Notes: generated from the letters alone by a model not told the origin. Counted from the first letter of the stretch, positions 11,511-23,826 are shown. The stretch is DNA of 62,000 nt from Owenia fusiformis (GCA_903813345.2 CAIIXF020000025.1:1-62000); one strand, 5' to 3'. A program made the numbers and translations.

Positions 11511-11828
11511 ATGATATGACTGAAGGTTTTAAAAGTCGTCTATACCTGTAGGAGTTGACACAATCATGACACTGATTTGACAATGTTATCGTCGTAATTA
11601 AAAAAGGTTAAAGCATTTAAAGTATGGTTTTCTAAAGCTACTATTGTCATTAAATTCCTAGTTCTTGATTTTGGTTTCTTTCTCAAATTTTGCATATCTG
11701 TTATATCAAGTAAAAGACTGACAGGCACTAACTGTGGACTGAGAGTGATAATAAATGCTTGGTAGTTGGTGGTTGACGCTTGTTCTTTTTTAACATAATT
11801 GTGAAAAGATGTTGAAGTCTATAATTAT
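11511..11828. other. Intron, no recognisable feature
   Basis: AT-rich intron sequence between two satellite elements. No repeat copy or exon is recognised. Confidence 0.4.
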
Positions 11829-12830
11829 TATGTCCCCACAACATAGTGTGGGGCCATATTGTCGCCTTAGGCGTGTCTATCTGTCTGTCCCTCCATCCGT
11901 CAGGCAATTTTTTCCAAAACCTGCTACAGTTATCACCTTCAAATTTTCAGGGATAACTTATGAGTGCATACAAATGGGGATGAAAATTTTTTAACTCGAT
12001 ACCTACTTCCTGTCGGTCATTTTGAAGTCAAATGCTAAAATCCTTGTCTGCAAACTTGAAGAAAAACAGCTTCACAGTTACTTTTAAAACTTTAACATCT
12101 TGTTCAGCTCACTTCATTCTACATCAGATTAGGCTTTGGACCTGTTAGCTCAGTCATGGCAGCCATTTTGAATGTCTGAAGAAAAGTTAGCGCGGGATAA
12201 TATTTAATATCATGTTGAATGGTGTTTTTGAGTTTTCATACTTGAACTATTTAGTAGCTTTATAAATAATTTTAGGTGTACTTTCTTGTAGATGCCCATG
12301 TTATTGTTCATAATAGATATATGTGATAATTTTTTTGTAAAAAGAAATCAGCAAAAACTCATAATCACTTTTATATTGTTGGCCATTTTGGATTTTTCCA
12401 TCCTAAAATCTTGTCTGTAAGTCTTGTCTACGTGTTTTCAGGTGAACCTTTTGGTAGATCAATATCAAATTTTCAGGGATGATTCTTGGTATGAAAATCT
12501 AGATCTGATTAGTTTTTTGGTTTTCTGGGTAAATGTCAAGGCAGCCATTTTGGATTTCCATCCTAAAATCTTGTCTGTAAAGTCTTGTTGACGCATTTTC
12601 TGGGTAACTGTTTGATGGATCAATTTCAAATTTTCAGGGGTGGTTCTGGTATGAAAATCCAGTCCAGAATTGACTAATTTTTGGCATTCTTGGTAAATTT
12701 TAAGGTTGCGATTTTGGATTTTCCGTACTAAAATTGTGTCAGTAAAGTTTTGTCTACCCATTATCAGGATAACCATTTGATGGAATCACCCATTGGTGGA
12801 GACATGTTATACACATTTGTGTTCTTGTTT
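11829..12830 (+). mobile_element. Hairpin-headed satellite element (GTCCCCACA type)
   Basis: TATGTCCCCACAACATAGTG continues as TGGGG, forming a terminal hairpin, then GTCTGTCCCTCC. Units of about 165-170 bp then repeat CCATTTTGGATTTTCCATCC, AAATCTTGTCTGTAA and TTTCAGGGATGATTC. The right end GGTGGAGACATGTTAT is roughly complementary to the head. The units are related to the 162-bp satellite at 21064-21560. Confidence 0.75.
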
Positions 12831-13285
12831 AAATTATATACCATGTTTATTTATGTTTTTAGTCTCTGAAGGTTTGATTTTTAGTCTGATATACACTAAT
12901 TTAACGAGTGGTGATGAAAATGTAATCAGCATGCATGTCTTAATCGTGGCGGTAGATTCATAAAATGAGTGGTGTTCCATATAAGTGGTTGGCATCACCG
13001 CCACAAACTTCATCTTCGGGACACCAAGCATTTGCAATATTTGAATCGGATTTAAAAAACATGTCACATATTCAAAAGTGGTGCCCAGTGTCGCCAAATG
13101 ACACCATCGCTATGTCGTAAAGCAGCTTAAATATGCATACCATTGTCGTTAAACACATGACTTTGCTATACGACCAGGCTCTATACGACTAGGACAGACC
13201 TGACTTCAGAAATGATTATTTGCTAAAGTCGTATCTTAGTTGTATAGAGTCAGTTGTTCCTACAACGTGACTGTTCATATGAATT
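12831..13285. other. Intron, no recognisable feature
   Basis: No repeat copy or exon recognised. A few loosely repeated TATACGAC motifs lie at 13165-13250. Confidence 0.4.
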
Positions 13286-13487
13286 ACAGGTCGGAAACAG
13301 ACCCCTGTAGCTTGTTCTGATTTGTGCCTCAAAAAATTCAAAATGGTTGCCTTGCAGGAATTCACAATTCTAAAATCTGAATTTTTCATCTCTAGCCAAA
13401 GTAATGAGTTTACTGATTGGAAATTTGGTAATTGATATATTATTTGTTGGGATTTGTTACTCCATGGAGTTGCCATTTTCTAGTTTT
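13286..13487 (+). mobile_element. Right-hand fragment of the GGGATATA-head family
   Basis: AAATTCAAAATGGTTGCCTT through GTTGGGATTTGTTACTCCAT and GGAGTTGCCATTTTCTAG matches the right end of the element at 41550-43290 (compare 42605-42767 and 43125-43289). No left end is nearby, so this is a truncated copy. Confidence 0.75.
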
Positions 13488-13623
13488 GAAATATCGGTGA
13501 CATTTTGTCATGTTAATGTTTTGTTGAAATATATTTTGTTAGGTGGGATTTGTTCTTTTGTGGAATTGTTGTTTTTTTAGTTAAAGAGAATACATATGTA
13601 CAGTAATTTTTTATGTGTTTTAG

Positions 13624-13761
13624 TTACTTGATGGTGGAAAATTCATCATTGCTGATGGGTTAATTAGAGATTTCTTTAACGCACCAACTGAGAGTTTGAA
13701 TGTAACAAAGGAGTCACCTACTAAGAAGAGGAGGCTATCAATTAGTGGGTTTGTCAAGAAT
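13624..13761 (+). CDS. OB-fold-like protein, exon B (46 codons)
   Basis: The acceptor TTTTTTATGTGTTTTAG and donor AAT|GTAAGTATA enclose 138 nt, phase 0 at both ends and in frame with exon A. It begins LLDGGKFIIADGLIRDFFN and contains TKKRRLSISGF, a basic cluster that could act as a nuclear localisation signal. The C-terminal SISGFVKN runs directly into the next exon's KKILENRVEVEV, giving the ISGFVK-to-VEVTDG transition typical of the first strands of an OB fold. That reading rests on pattern only. Confidence 0.75.
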
Positions 13762-13819
13762 GTAAGTATATTTTGATTAAATAGTAAGCCAGTCTAACTC
13801 AAATATCAAGTATAATTAT

Positions 13820-14163
13820 ATTGTAGACTCTGGAGGATGTACCAATTAAACCCTCTAAGACTCTAGAATGACTTTCTTAGAAATTATGAAATTGAATGAC
13901 TTTCATAGAAATTATAGACAATTGTGGCTGTACTATATTTGCTCTGGAGGCTGAATTCATATTATACTCTGAAGTTACACCATATTGGTCTCTGGAGGCT
14001 GAATTCATATTATATTTTGGTGGCCGTACTATTTTAGACTATAGAGACTGTACCATCTTAGATTGTAGAGGATGTGCCAGTTGTAGACTCTGAAGACTGT
14101 ACCATCTTAAACTCTATGAGTCTATACCATCTCAAATCCTAGTAGGCTATGCTATCTTAAGAC
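13820..14163. repeat. Minisatellite, unit like TCTGGAGGCTGTACCATCTT
   Basis: Imperfect 25-35 bp copies of a motif like TAGACTCTGGAGGCTGTACC. The array resumes at 14713-14812, so the foldback at 14169-14707 inserted into it. A second array of the same motif lies at 16885-17432. Confidence 0.8.
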
Positions 14164-14168
14164 TCTTG

Positions 14169-14707
14169 CACTGGTGATCCACTCGATTACGCTGGTTACC
14201 AAAACGAACCGTTTTGGTAACAAAATGTCGGAACGTCGAAGGCACGATTTTTCTTTTTTCCTTATTTCACGCGTTGTAGGCAGCATCCCCACGACGTTTT
14301 TTCTCACAACGTGCATCAGTATCATATGTTTTAGAAAATGTACATGTTTGCGAAAAAATAGCTCAGAGGACAACAGAATCATCGATTTACTTCCTCACTT
14401 AAGTTACATAAACGGTTTTTTCGAAAAACAGTTAAGATCTGCACTTTTAACCCAAACCGTTTATGTAACTTAAGTGAGGAAGTAAATCGACGATTCTGTT
14501 GTCTTCTAAACTATTTTGTTCGCAAATATGTACACTTTCTTAAACATATGATAGTGATACACGTTTGTGTTAAAAAATGTCGTGGGAATTCTGCCTACAA
14601 CGTGTAAAATAAGTAAACGAGAAAAATCGTACCTTCCGGATGTTCCGACATTTTGTTACCAAAACGAACCGTTTTGGTAACCAGCGTAATCGAGTGGATC
14701 ACCAGTG
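14169..14707. mobile_element. Foldback element, near-perfect palindrome, 5-bp TSD TCTTG
   Basis: The left end CACTGGTGATCCACTCGATT and right end AATCGAGTGGATCACCAGTG are exact reverse complements, and pairing continues through CGTTTTGGTAACAAAATGTC and CTTCCTCACTTAAGTTACAT to a spacer of about 25 bp near 14440. The arms are roughly 250 bp. TCTTG flanks both sides (14164-14168, 14708-14712). Open frames on both strands here arise from the palindrome; no transposase motif is present. Confidence 0.9.
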
Positions 14708-14712
14708 TCTTG

Positions 14713-14812
14713 GAGGCTTTACCTATCTTAGACTTTGATTTTCATAGAAATCATAGAAGGTGGTGGATGTACCATCTTTGACTCTAGAGGCTAAATCCAT
14801 ATTCTATGATTG
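14713..14812. repeat. Continuation of the 13820 minisatellite
   Basis: GAGGCTTTACCTATCTTAGA and GATGTACCATCTTTGACTCT continue the array interrupted by the foldback insertion. Confidence 0.7.
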
Positions 14813-16884
14813 CATTAACGCCCTATTTTGTGTTTTTTTACGCAATTAGTTTCATTTTTACGCAAAACTGGACGGACATGTTGCAGAAATATTTCTGCGG
14901 GATTGTCCATAAAAATGATCATAATGAGTCAATGACAGAATGACAAGATGCATGCAAATAACTGCGGCTATTTTATGCCTAATTGCTGCAGATTTTCAAT
15001 TTGTTTACTGCGAAACTTGATTTTGAATTGAGAAAGTCTAGAATAATTGAAATTTCTATTGGAAGTTGAAACAATGAAAGTGTAAAGGGGTGCTTGGGAA
15101 TGGGAGTTCATCTGGATGATGTCAGTTACCCAGGGGAAGCATTTTTGAAAGAGTATTTTACAATCAAATGTGTGACAATTAAAAATTAAATTTTTTTTGT
15201 GTGACAATTTAGAAGTTATAGCACAAACAAGTAAACCATGCTATATTATTAAAAATGTGCATCTAATTTGAATTTTTAGAACACAATTTATATCATTTGC
15301 GGTTGCAAATAAAGTACCCAAAAACAAGTGTCAGTAAACCCCTCTTTTAGGCCCCCTACAGAAGTATAGATGGACTTAATTGTCTTGCTTCTAAATTTAA
15401 TATTCTTGTTTCCCTTTGAGTTGGTTTGAGGCTCTTCCGGTATTGTAAGCATGTTTTAAGAGTAGGAGGTGAATGTTTTTCTTAAATGCCTATTGGCAAT
15501 TAGGAAAAAACGATTGCAATTAACTGCACATAAGAGCACTTCAATGAGAATGGTTTCTTGTCAGTTTTCTTAACATGTTTGCCATACTCTAAAGTGTTAT
15601 AGGCTTACTTTTGAAAATTGCCCATTTGCATTTGGCATTTGATTTAAATCGAATATCCATTTGGGCACTTAATTTTAAAGTTATTTGCCAATATGCAGTT
15701 CCCATATTTGAAACACAAATAATCCAGAGAAATCCTCTTTTAATATGTTCTGATAAATTACAGAATATAAGGCAAGATTGTGTAAATGACATGACATTTA
15801 AAGAATTACCAAATAATTCAAAGTGTTTTGTTTGATTAATGTCACTTACATATACCTTCTATGTTTTTCAGAAAATAATCAAAGTGTCCCTATGAACTCT
15901 GTACTTGTAATGAATTTAAATGAAAAAACATAACTTTTAAATTGTGATCTTAGATCATATTGTAGTGAAATGAGTTCCCAGATAAATTAAAACTGATGTA
16001 TTTAAGCTTCAGTATACTGTCTTCATGAACAAGGTCATCTGAACTGATCATGAAGTACATGTTTGTCATTTACTTTGTCAGTATGTATTATTGTATTTTC
16101 ACTGTTGAATAACATACAAAACCCTTAAAATGGATAATGGTTCTTTAGTTTTTAATATAAGCTTCTTCATCAGAATGTCAACATTTAATTAATTTTGAAT
16201 GGCCTAATCTGTATATTAAGTTATATTGTGTACATGTTGGCAGTCATATTGAAAGCATAAACCAGTCAGGCCTATTTTTCATTATTTTTTTATTTCAAAA
16301 GTTGGGTTTTAATTGCAGAGAAGCTTCTCTCCAATCTTCTCTCCAATCACTTTATCATACAGTTTCAATATCTTTATTGTGGGGAAGTGTGCTCACTGTT
16401 AACTTTCCAATGAAGGGGGATAAGCACCATGCTAATACATATAGCAAAATGAACAAACTATGACAATGTTTTCCAGATTTGCATAGATAAACAACAAATA
16501 TAATTGCATTTTGTCAATGTTCATCTCAGAATGCTTATTTGCCATAGGTTCCATGTAATAAATGTTATATAACAATACGTTTTGATACTATTTTGATGGT
16601 AAACATAGTGTCTACCCAGATTCAGAGAGCCCTGGAACGGGGGTTCTTACTGCCAATTTTTCTAAGCAACTGAAAACTAATGGTACTTTTTGAAATTGCA
16701 CATCTCAAGATAAAAGGTTTATCTACAACATGCAATTGGTTTTTAAAAGTAAATGGAAGAATGAGTTTTTTTGAAAAAGCTTAAGTGGACCAAAAATCTG
16801 TTAAATGGACCTATTATTAATTTGTACCCCATTTTTAAAAGTGATTTGAGTATAAAGTACTCAAAATTACCAAGGCCTAGTGCA
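14813..16884. other. Intron, no recognisable feature
   Basis: Two kilobases of AT-rich intron. Overlapping open frames near 15589-15835 on both strands are short and lack splice context. No repeat copy recognised. Confidence 0.4.
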
Positions 16885-17432
16885 ATCACTAATATTATAC
16901 TCTGAAGTTACACCATACTAGTCTCTGTAGGCTGAATTCAGAGATTATAGAGGCTGCACCATCTTAGACTCTTGGAATTGGAGATTGTACTCATCATAGA
17001 AGTAAATGTACACGTTAAACTCTTGAGGCTGAAATCATATTAGATTCTGATAGTTGTACTCATAGACTATACTATTTTCAACTCTGGAGGCTGAACATCT
17101 TAGGCTCTGAAGGCTGTTCCATCTTAGATTCTGGAAACTGATCCCATGTTATATCTGGAGGCTGTACCATCTAAGGGTTTGGAAGATGTACCATTTTAGA
17201 CTCATGGAGGCTGTACTTATCTTAGGCTCTGAATGCTATAGCAATCATAGCCTCTGAAGGCTGTACCATTTAAGACTCTGAAGACTGATCCCATGTTATA
17301 TCTGGAGGCTGTACCATCTAAGGGTTTGGAACAGTACCATTTTAGACTCATGGAGGTTGTACCCATCTTAGGCTCTGAATGCTATAGCAATCATAGATTC
17401 TAAAGTTGTATCACCTTTGAATCTGGATGTTT
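16885..17432. repeat. Minisatellite, second array of the TCTGGAGGCTGTACC motif
   Basis: Same motif as 13820-14163. A block of about 110-115 bp is duplicated inside it: ATCCCATGTTATATCTGGAG through GCTCTGAATGCTATAGCAAT occurs at about 17141 and again at 17288. Confidence 0.8.
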
Positions 17433-18267
17433 AATGCATATTATGCATCATTCAAAAGTTTGCGTGAGACCCCTCCACGCGGGGAGCGTAAGGAATTTGA
17501 TCCACAATATTGTCCCCAGGGGTAGGAATTTCACAAAGATTGTCCCGGGGGTGGGGAATTAGATTTACGTGTGCCTGGGAATGGGGATTTTTGACTGAAT
17601 CTGTTTCATCCAGTATACACTTTAGGATTCTCGGAATTTGCAAATGATCGGTATATTTAGTGAACTAATGATTGCTCATAATGGGAACAGAAGAAAATAA
17701 TTCATCTACACGTTGGGTAAAGTTTCAGGGGTGGAATCGCCGAGAATAACCGCTGCAGAGAGGAATTCTAGAATACTAAACACACTGAGCAGTAATTATT
17801 GGTTTGTCAAGCTTGTTTTTGTCCTGCCTTCGGAAAAATACACTTCGGCGTTCTACTTATATTCATAAGCTCGTCATAATTTAATTGATTTAATATAGAT
17901 GATTAATTTAATTTGAAATTAATTTTTGAAAAAAATTTATGTTGAACAAATTTTTATTTAATTAATTTGATCTACATGAATAAAACAGAGGGAGGTAACC
18001 TATTAAAGTAAAAAGCCAATATCTTAAAACAAGTCATTGCATAAATTACAAGAGCCCTTTTGAAAATCACTACGATGTGTTCCCGATTTGAACCCATCAA
18101 ACGCAATAATCTGCCCGCCCATTTGACAAAAAATGATCATTCATACAGGTTTGTTCTCTACTTTTGTTGAACAGATACAAACCAAGGATAAACCATGTCC
18201 TTCTCAGCTCATTTTGTCAAAACTTTCAGGCAATTTGCGAAAATGTCGTCATAAAATGGACTGTATT
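17433..18267. other. Intron, no recognisable feature
   Basis: GC-richer at 17450-17640 (GTCCCCAGGGGTAGGAATTT and similar), possibly an eroded repeat. No gene seen. Confidence 0.35.
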
Positions 18268-18270
18268 CTT

Positions 18271-18606
18271 ATTATCCCACCGAACGAAGTTCAAGGGGGA
18301 TATAGAGAAGCCGTCAGTCCATCCGTTTGTCCGTGTATCCTGGTGATAACTCCAACTCCCTCTGCTCGAGAAGGAATTTTCAATATGGCCACTCAATTCA
18401 AAATGGCCGCCATTTTTCGTAAAAAAATGTAATCGTTGATAACTCAAATACAAGTTGACGGATTTGGTTCAAAACTAACTTTGTGCCAAATTTTATGCTT
18501 CTATCACAAAGTGCACAAACATTTTAACATTTACACTAGCTATAATAAGCATAATATGTTTTGTTCGGTGGGATTTGCTACTCCGTGGAGTTGCTGTTTT
18601 TCTAGT
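18271..18606 (+). mobile_element. Short complete copy of the GGGATATA-head element (about 335 bp)
   Basis: The left end ATTATCCCACCGAACGAAGT and right end GTTCGGTGGGATTTGCTACT are complementary over ATCCCACCGAAC. Between them lie GGGGGATATAG, a GTCCATCCGTTTGTCCG tract, GATAACTC and one AAAATGGCCGCCATTTTTCG block. It closes with CCGTGGAGTTGCTGTTTTTC. This is the shortest intact member seen and so a useful reference for family boundaries. Confidence 0.85.
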
Positions 18607-19038
18607 TGACCAATTAATATTAGACTTGCTGTGACAACTAACTATATATAGGTGCGTGATCCCTGAAAATGTTATTGTGATTTGAGTTATTGTGATTTGA
18701 GTTACATAACAGAAATTATTAATTACCCCCTCACAAAATTACCTCAGGGGGTATAAATGGTGATTTTAAGGTTTTCCACTTATTCGATTTTCCTGGATTT
18801 TTGAAATTTTGTTTTACTTTCTAATGGCTATTGATTAAACAAGGTTTACTCTGTATTGTAATTTTTTCATTTATTTGTGAATATTTATAATGGTTTTACT
18901 TGAGTATTAAATTGAACATTCACATGTATTCATTTGAAATCTTTAGAGATGTTTGTTGCATTGAAATTTAGAACTGATTTTTTGGCAGTTTAAGTAAATG
19001 TTAGTGTGGCTATTTTGGATTTTCCATTCTGAAAACTG
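18607..19038. other. Intron, no recognisable feature
   Basis: AT-rich intron with a small duplication TTGTGATTTGAGTTA at about 18676-18706. No other feature. Confidence 0.4.
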
Positions 19039-19039
19039 T

Positions 19040-20437
19040 TTATTATCCCATTGAACGAAGTTCGGAGGGATATAGGGAACGCCTCCATCCGTACGTACGT
19101 ACGTACATCTGTCCGTCCAGGCAATAACTCAAATACCATTGGCCCGATTTTGTTCATATTTTGTACATATATACCCAATGGGGGTAGAAGTTCTGCTCGA
19201 AAACTGATTTTCAAAATGGCCGCTCATTTTAAAATGGCGGCCATTTTAGTGCCGATTTTACAGTAATTTAGGTACTGCATATAAAACTGTAATAGAAATG
19301 TAAATACAGAAGAAATACATGGCAGCCATCTTGAAAAATGGCTGCCTTTGCACATCATTTTAAGATTTTTGCTATAACTTGAAAAATAGTGGAGTGATTT
19401 TGTTCATATTTGGTATGTGAATACTTTAAGCATGGCACAATGTATAATGACATTTTTGGTAGTAGGCGGCCATTTTGAAAAATGGCTGCCATTTTTACTT
19501 TTGTTATTTAACATTTTTTTACTGTAAGTCAATGGTAGTGGAGCAATTTTGTTCATATTTGGTATGTGAATACTTTAAGCATGGTCCAATGTCTAATGAC
19601 ATTTTGGGTAGTAGGTGGCCATTTGGAAAAATGGCTGCCATTTTTCAAGTTTTCATTTTGAAAAATGGCCACCATTTTACGTGTGTTATTTTACATTGTT
19701 TACTATAACTCAAAAAGTAGTAGAATGGTTTTGTTCATATTTTATATGTGAATACTATAAGCATGGCACACTGTCTAATGACACCTTGGGTAGTAGGCAG
19801 CCATTTTGAAAAATGGCCACCATTTTTATGTTTTTTTACTATAACTTGAAAAGTAGTGGAGCGATTTTCTTCATATTTGATATGTGAGCCTTGCACACTC
19901 TCTTATGACACTTAGCGTAGTAGGTGGCCATTTTTTTACATTTTTTACTACTACTCAAAAAGTATTAGAGTGAATTTGTTCATATTTGATATGTGAATAC
20001 TTTAAGCATGGCACATTGTCTTATAAAACTTTGGGGAGTAGTCAGCCATTTTGAAAAATGGTCACCATTTTTATGTGCGTTATTTTACATTTTTTATTAT
20101 AATTCAAAAAGTAATAGAGCAATTTTGTTTAGATATGTGAATACTGGTAAGGATTGCATACTCTCTTATGACATTTTGAGTAGTAGGTGGCCATTTTAAA
20201 AAATGGCCAGCATTTACATGTATGTGTATGTGATTTTTAAAAAATTTTATATCTGGTTACTTAAAAGCATATTACTTCTGATGACAACTTGGCTAGTGAG
20301 CAACCATTTTGAAAATGGTGGCCTTTCTTATGGGTGTTATTTTATGAAATTTGCTATATATTTTGTTTGTAAAAGTGCCAGCCATTTCTGTTCGATGGGA
20401 TTTGCTACGCTTTGGCATTGCCATTGTTCTGGTTTTA
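19040..20437 (+). mobile_element. GGGATATA-head element with about 7 tandem units
   Basis: The left end TATTATCCCATTGAACGAAG leads to a short ACGTACGT run and GTCCGTCC. Units of roughly 150 bp follow with TTGTTCATATTTGGTATGTG, AATACTTTAAGCATGGCACA and the palindromic TTTTGAAAAATGGCTGCCAT. The right end TTCTGTTCGATGGGATTTGC is complementary to the left. A close relative sits at 29129-30088. Confidence 0.85.
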
Positions 20438-20484
20438 TGTAAGGGTGTGATTGTGTTCATTTTGTGTTTTGCTTTTTATTTCAG

Positions 20485-20691
20485 AAAAAAATATTAGAAA
20501 ACAGGGTTGAAGTGGAGGTGACCGATGGGGAGAGTGAGAATGGAGTGATATCCAAATTTTGGTCTGGTGACATAAGAAAAACAGAGATCCTGGAAGAAGG
20601 GAGAAAATATCTCTTCAAAAATTTGGAGACAGCAAGATATTTGCAGGGACCAGTGACACTGGTTTGTACACCAGAAACCAAAATTGAAATG
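20485..20691 (+). CDS. OB-fold-like protein, exon C (69 codons)
   Basis: The acceptor TTTGCTTTTTATTTCAG precedes 207 nt ending ATG|GTAATT, phase 0 at both ends. The product contains LENRVEVEVTDGESENGVIS, KFWSGDIRK, LEEGRKYLFKNLETARYLQG and a closing TPETKIEM. The order (strand, acidic turn, tryptophan-containing strand, Leu-x-x-Gly, Tyr-x-Phe-x-Asn, a Gly turn, then a Thr-Lys strand) is the classical look of an RPA-type OB fold that binds single-stranded nucleic acid. This is inference from pattern. The exon reads continuously from exon B into exon D. Confidence 0.8.
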
Positions 20692-20998
20692 GTAATTATA
20701 TTTAAACATTGTTTGAACTTAATTTTTTATTGTACCTAAAAAACGTACCATATTGTTATTGGCTTGATGGGTTGTGGTAGGTGAGCGTGCAGGTGGGCAG
20801 CTGGTGTCTCACTTTTCAATTTGTTTACAGGTTTTCAACCAAATTGTTTGAGGGATTTACCTGAAATTTTCAGGCATGTTTTTATGAAAGTTTAGAACTG
20901 ATTAATTTTTGGGCATTTTAAGTGAATGTTAAGGTGGCAATTTTGGATTTTCTGTCCTTAAATCTGTCAAAAAGGTCTTTTTTTAACTTGTTTCAAAT

Positions 20999-21790
20999 TG
21001 ACTAATTTTTATCGCACCCTCAGGTGCTATATTGTAATCAGTTTGGGTGTCCCAAATAATCTTGTCTACAGGTTTCCAGCCAAATGGTTTGAGGGATTGA
21101 TTTGAAATTCTCAGGGATGTTTCTACTTATGAAAGTTTAGAACTGATTAGTTTTTCGGCATTCTGGGTAAATGTAAAGGTGGCCATTTTGGATTTTCCGT
21201 CCTAAAATCTTGTCTGTGAAGGCTTGTCTACAGGTTTCCAGCCAAACAGTTTGAGGGATTCATTTGAAATTCTCAGGGATGTTTTTACCTATGAAAGTTT
21301 AGAACTGATTAGTTTTTCGGCATTCTGGGTAAATGTTAAGGTGGCCATTTTGGATTTTCCGTCCTAAAATCTTGTTTGTCAAGGCTTGTCTACAGGTTTC
21401 CAGTCAAACCGTTTGAGGGATTCATTTGAAATTCTCAGGGATGTTTCTACCTATGAAAGTTTAGAACTGATAAGTTTTCCGACATTCTGGATAAATGTTA
21501 AGATGGCCATTTTGGATTTTCCGTCCTAAAATCTTGTCCATCAAGGCTTGACTACAGGTTGATACACTGTGAAGTAATACCTTAAAACGTGTCTCTTGAG
21601 GGTTGTTTACAGGTTTCATGGATTCATGGATTCATTCTAAAATTTAAGAGATGTTTCTTTGGAAAGTTTAGAACTGATCAGTTTTCAGCAGTCTGGGTAA
21701 ATGTTAAGGTGGTCATTTTGAATTTTCCATCCCGAAAAGTGTATTCTGTTCAAGGGTGTGATTCTGTTCACCCTGTGGCTTGTTTTCAAA
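20999..21790 (+). mobile_element. ATCGCACCCT-head element with 162-bp tandem units
   Basis: The head TTTTATCGCACCCTCAGGTG is followed by four occurrences of CTACAGGTTTC or CTACAGGTT spaced exactly 162 bp (21071, 21233, 21395, 21557). Each unit carries CCATTTTGGATTTTCCGTCC, GAGGGATTCATTTGAAATTC and GAAAGTTTAGAACTGAT. The right end CAAGGGTGTGATTCTGTTCA is complementary to the head over ATCACACCCTTG/ATCGCACCCT. Confidence 0.85.
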
Positions 21791-21914
21791 ATCATCTACA
21801 AATTCTCATGAGTTCAAATGTGACTTTAGATTTCAGATTTGACCAAGTAAGTAGGGACATATTGTCATATTAATGCCTTGTTGAATTTTACATTCTTTAG
21901 TTTTGTTCTTTCAG

Positions 21915-21988
21915 GATACGCAGATGTCCCAGATAAAGTGTGTCATAAGTGCAGCTGATCTGCAGAGTTTGGAAAATAGTGAAGAGAT
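21915..21988 (+). CDS. OB-fold-like protein, exon D (74 nt)
   Basis: The acceptor TTTTGTTCTTTCAG is followed by 74 nt reading DTQMSQIKCVISAADLQSLE and onward, ending GAGAT|GTTAGT in phase 2. The next exon at 30370 begins with a single G, so AT plus G makes a Met codon and the frame continues. That exact match across an 8.4-kb intron supports both sites. The donor GTTAGT is weaker than its neighbours. Confidence 0.65.
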
Positions 21989-22092
21989 GTTAGTTCTTTA
22001 TATTGTATTTAAAATAATTTTTGAGCGCTATTATATTTTTTGGGTCACACAAATTAAAACTGATACTTGTATTAAATCCTATCCACATTCAT

Positions 22093-22937
22093 GTTTATGT
22101 CACCACCAAAACGTTTTTATCGCACTTTGAAAAAGTGCTATATTGTCATCGTCTTGTGCTGTTGGGCGGGCGGGCGGCACATAAACCAAATCTTGTCATC
22201 AAATTTCCAGGATAACTGCTTACCTGTTCAACTTGAAATTTTCACAGATGCAAGAGCAGACTATTGCCAAGATCTGATTAGGTTAAGGGTATGCTGGGTA
22301 AACTACGTGGTGGCCATTTTGAATTTTTCAACAAATCTTGTCATCAAAATTCCAGGAAAACCACTTATCTGTTTAACTTGAAATTTTTACAGATGCAAGA
22401 GCAGACTATTGCCAAGATCTGATTAGGTTTTGGGTATGCTGGCTGAATTACATGGTGGCCATTTTGAATTTTTCAACTTGCTCCAAATTGACCAAATTTT
22501 TTTTTAAAAACATCTACAAGTTCTCAGAAGTTCAAATCTGACTTTAGACTTCAGATTTGACCTTTCATTCACCTTCAGTGACCTTGAAAAGGACAAAAAA
22601 GTTGATTTTCTAAATTGATATTTTGGATTTAAATTTAGGTCAGCTTAATTACAAAACACCTACTGAGGTCTGAAAAAGTGAAATTTTCAAGGTCGAAGGT
22701 CATCAAATTAGGTCCAAACAATGTTATCTAAATTTTCCCAAAGTTTCAAGATTACAAATAAATTCTTGTCATCAAAATTGCAGGAAAACCGCTAACCTTG
22801 TCAACTTGATATGTTTACAGTTGGAAGAGCAGACTAGTGCAAAGGTCTGATTAGGTTTTGGCCATGCTGGGTAAATTGCATGGTGACCAGTTTGCTCTTC
22901 AAAGTGCGATATTTATCACTGTGTGTCTTGTTGGTTG
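22093..22937 (+). mobile_element. ATCGCACTTT-head element, joined to a GTCACCACC fragment
   Basis: TATGTCACCACCAAAACG is the first half of the hairpin head seen at 8353, cut off by TTTTTATCGCACTTTGAAAA, which starts a second family. The right end CTTCAAAGTGCGATATTTAT is complementary to that head. Tandem units carry CAAATCTTGTCATCAAAATT, TGCAAGAGCAGACTATTGCC and GGTGGCCATTTTGAATTTTT. Confidence 0.75.
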
Positions 22938-22959
22938 AAATTGTGAAAAATTGTATATA

Positions 22960-23826
22960 CAGACAGTCAATATGGTACTACGAAAATGGGACTTTTGCGC
23001 ATGTTAAAATTTTTCGTCAAAACTCAACTTTTGTTCAAGTTGATATGATTGTCTTTTGAACTAGAGACTTACCTTGTTCGAAAGATCCCAAAAGACTTTA
23101 TCTATACTGAAAATCTTAGATCCCAGCATAGTTGAATATGCCGTCAGTCCGCATTTGATTTTTTGGAGTGAGTTTCCTAGATCGTCAGATTTCTCCGACT
23201 GATATCGGGTTATCTCAAATTGGTTTGTTTATAAATACGAATTTTTTACCCTTGTAAGGCGCATGCGCAAAATTGATTTATAAACGTGATTGGTTGATGA
23301 TTTTCTCCCGAGCATGCGCGAAAACTGATGAACACTTATGACGAAGACCGGAGCAACCATTACTAGCTCTCAAAAGAAATTCCAAGATTCAGATCATTTC
23401 GCCCTGTTTGCTAAGCGTGTATAAATGAATGACAAGCTGTTTTGAATAGATCAGGTACCTGTTTTAGACACAACATTGATTTAGCTTGACATTGAGGTGC
23501 ACATTTGCACTTTTTAGCATGTTAATACAAGTTTTTACACACTTAGCAGGAGCTGGGTTTTTGAAAAATCTGTTATCTAATTCACTCAATTATCGTATGG
23601 ATATGTATTTCTGCTGACATTTTAACACCACGGCACATAGAATTACGATGCAGAATGATAATAAAACACAAAACAACTACTACATTCCACTTGTTATTTC
23701 ATAGGAGGTAAAAATGCACACTGCCTAGATTTTTTGTAAGGGTCGTCAGACATCGGATTGGCTGCCATATTTGAAATGAAAATATCACTAAATAGAGCTT
23801 TGCGCATGTCGTAACATATTGACTGT
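22960..23826. mobile_element. TIR element, CAGTCAATATG ends, about 865 bp
   Basis: The left end ACAGTCAATATGGTACTACG with TTTTGCGCATGTTA mirrors the right end TTTGCGCATGTCGTAACATA followed by TTGACTGTA. TA precedes the left tip (TACAGACAGTC) and follows the right tip (GACTGTA), so a TA target duplication is possible but the left tip is imperfect. No coding frame inside. CGCATGCGC motifs near 23265 and 23315 are internal repeats. Confidence 0.65.

Noticed and set aside
14152-14473. Opposed open frames of 76 and 99 codons
   Set aside because: They lie in a perfect palindrome, where an open frame on one strand forces a mirror on the other. No motif.
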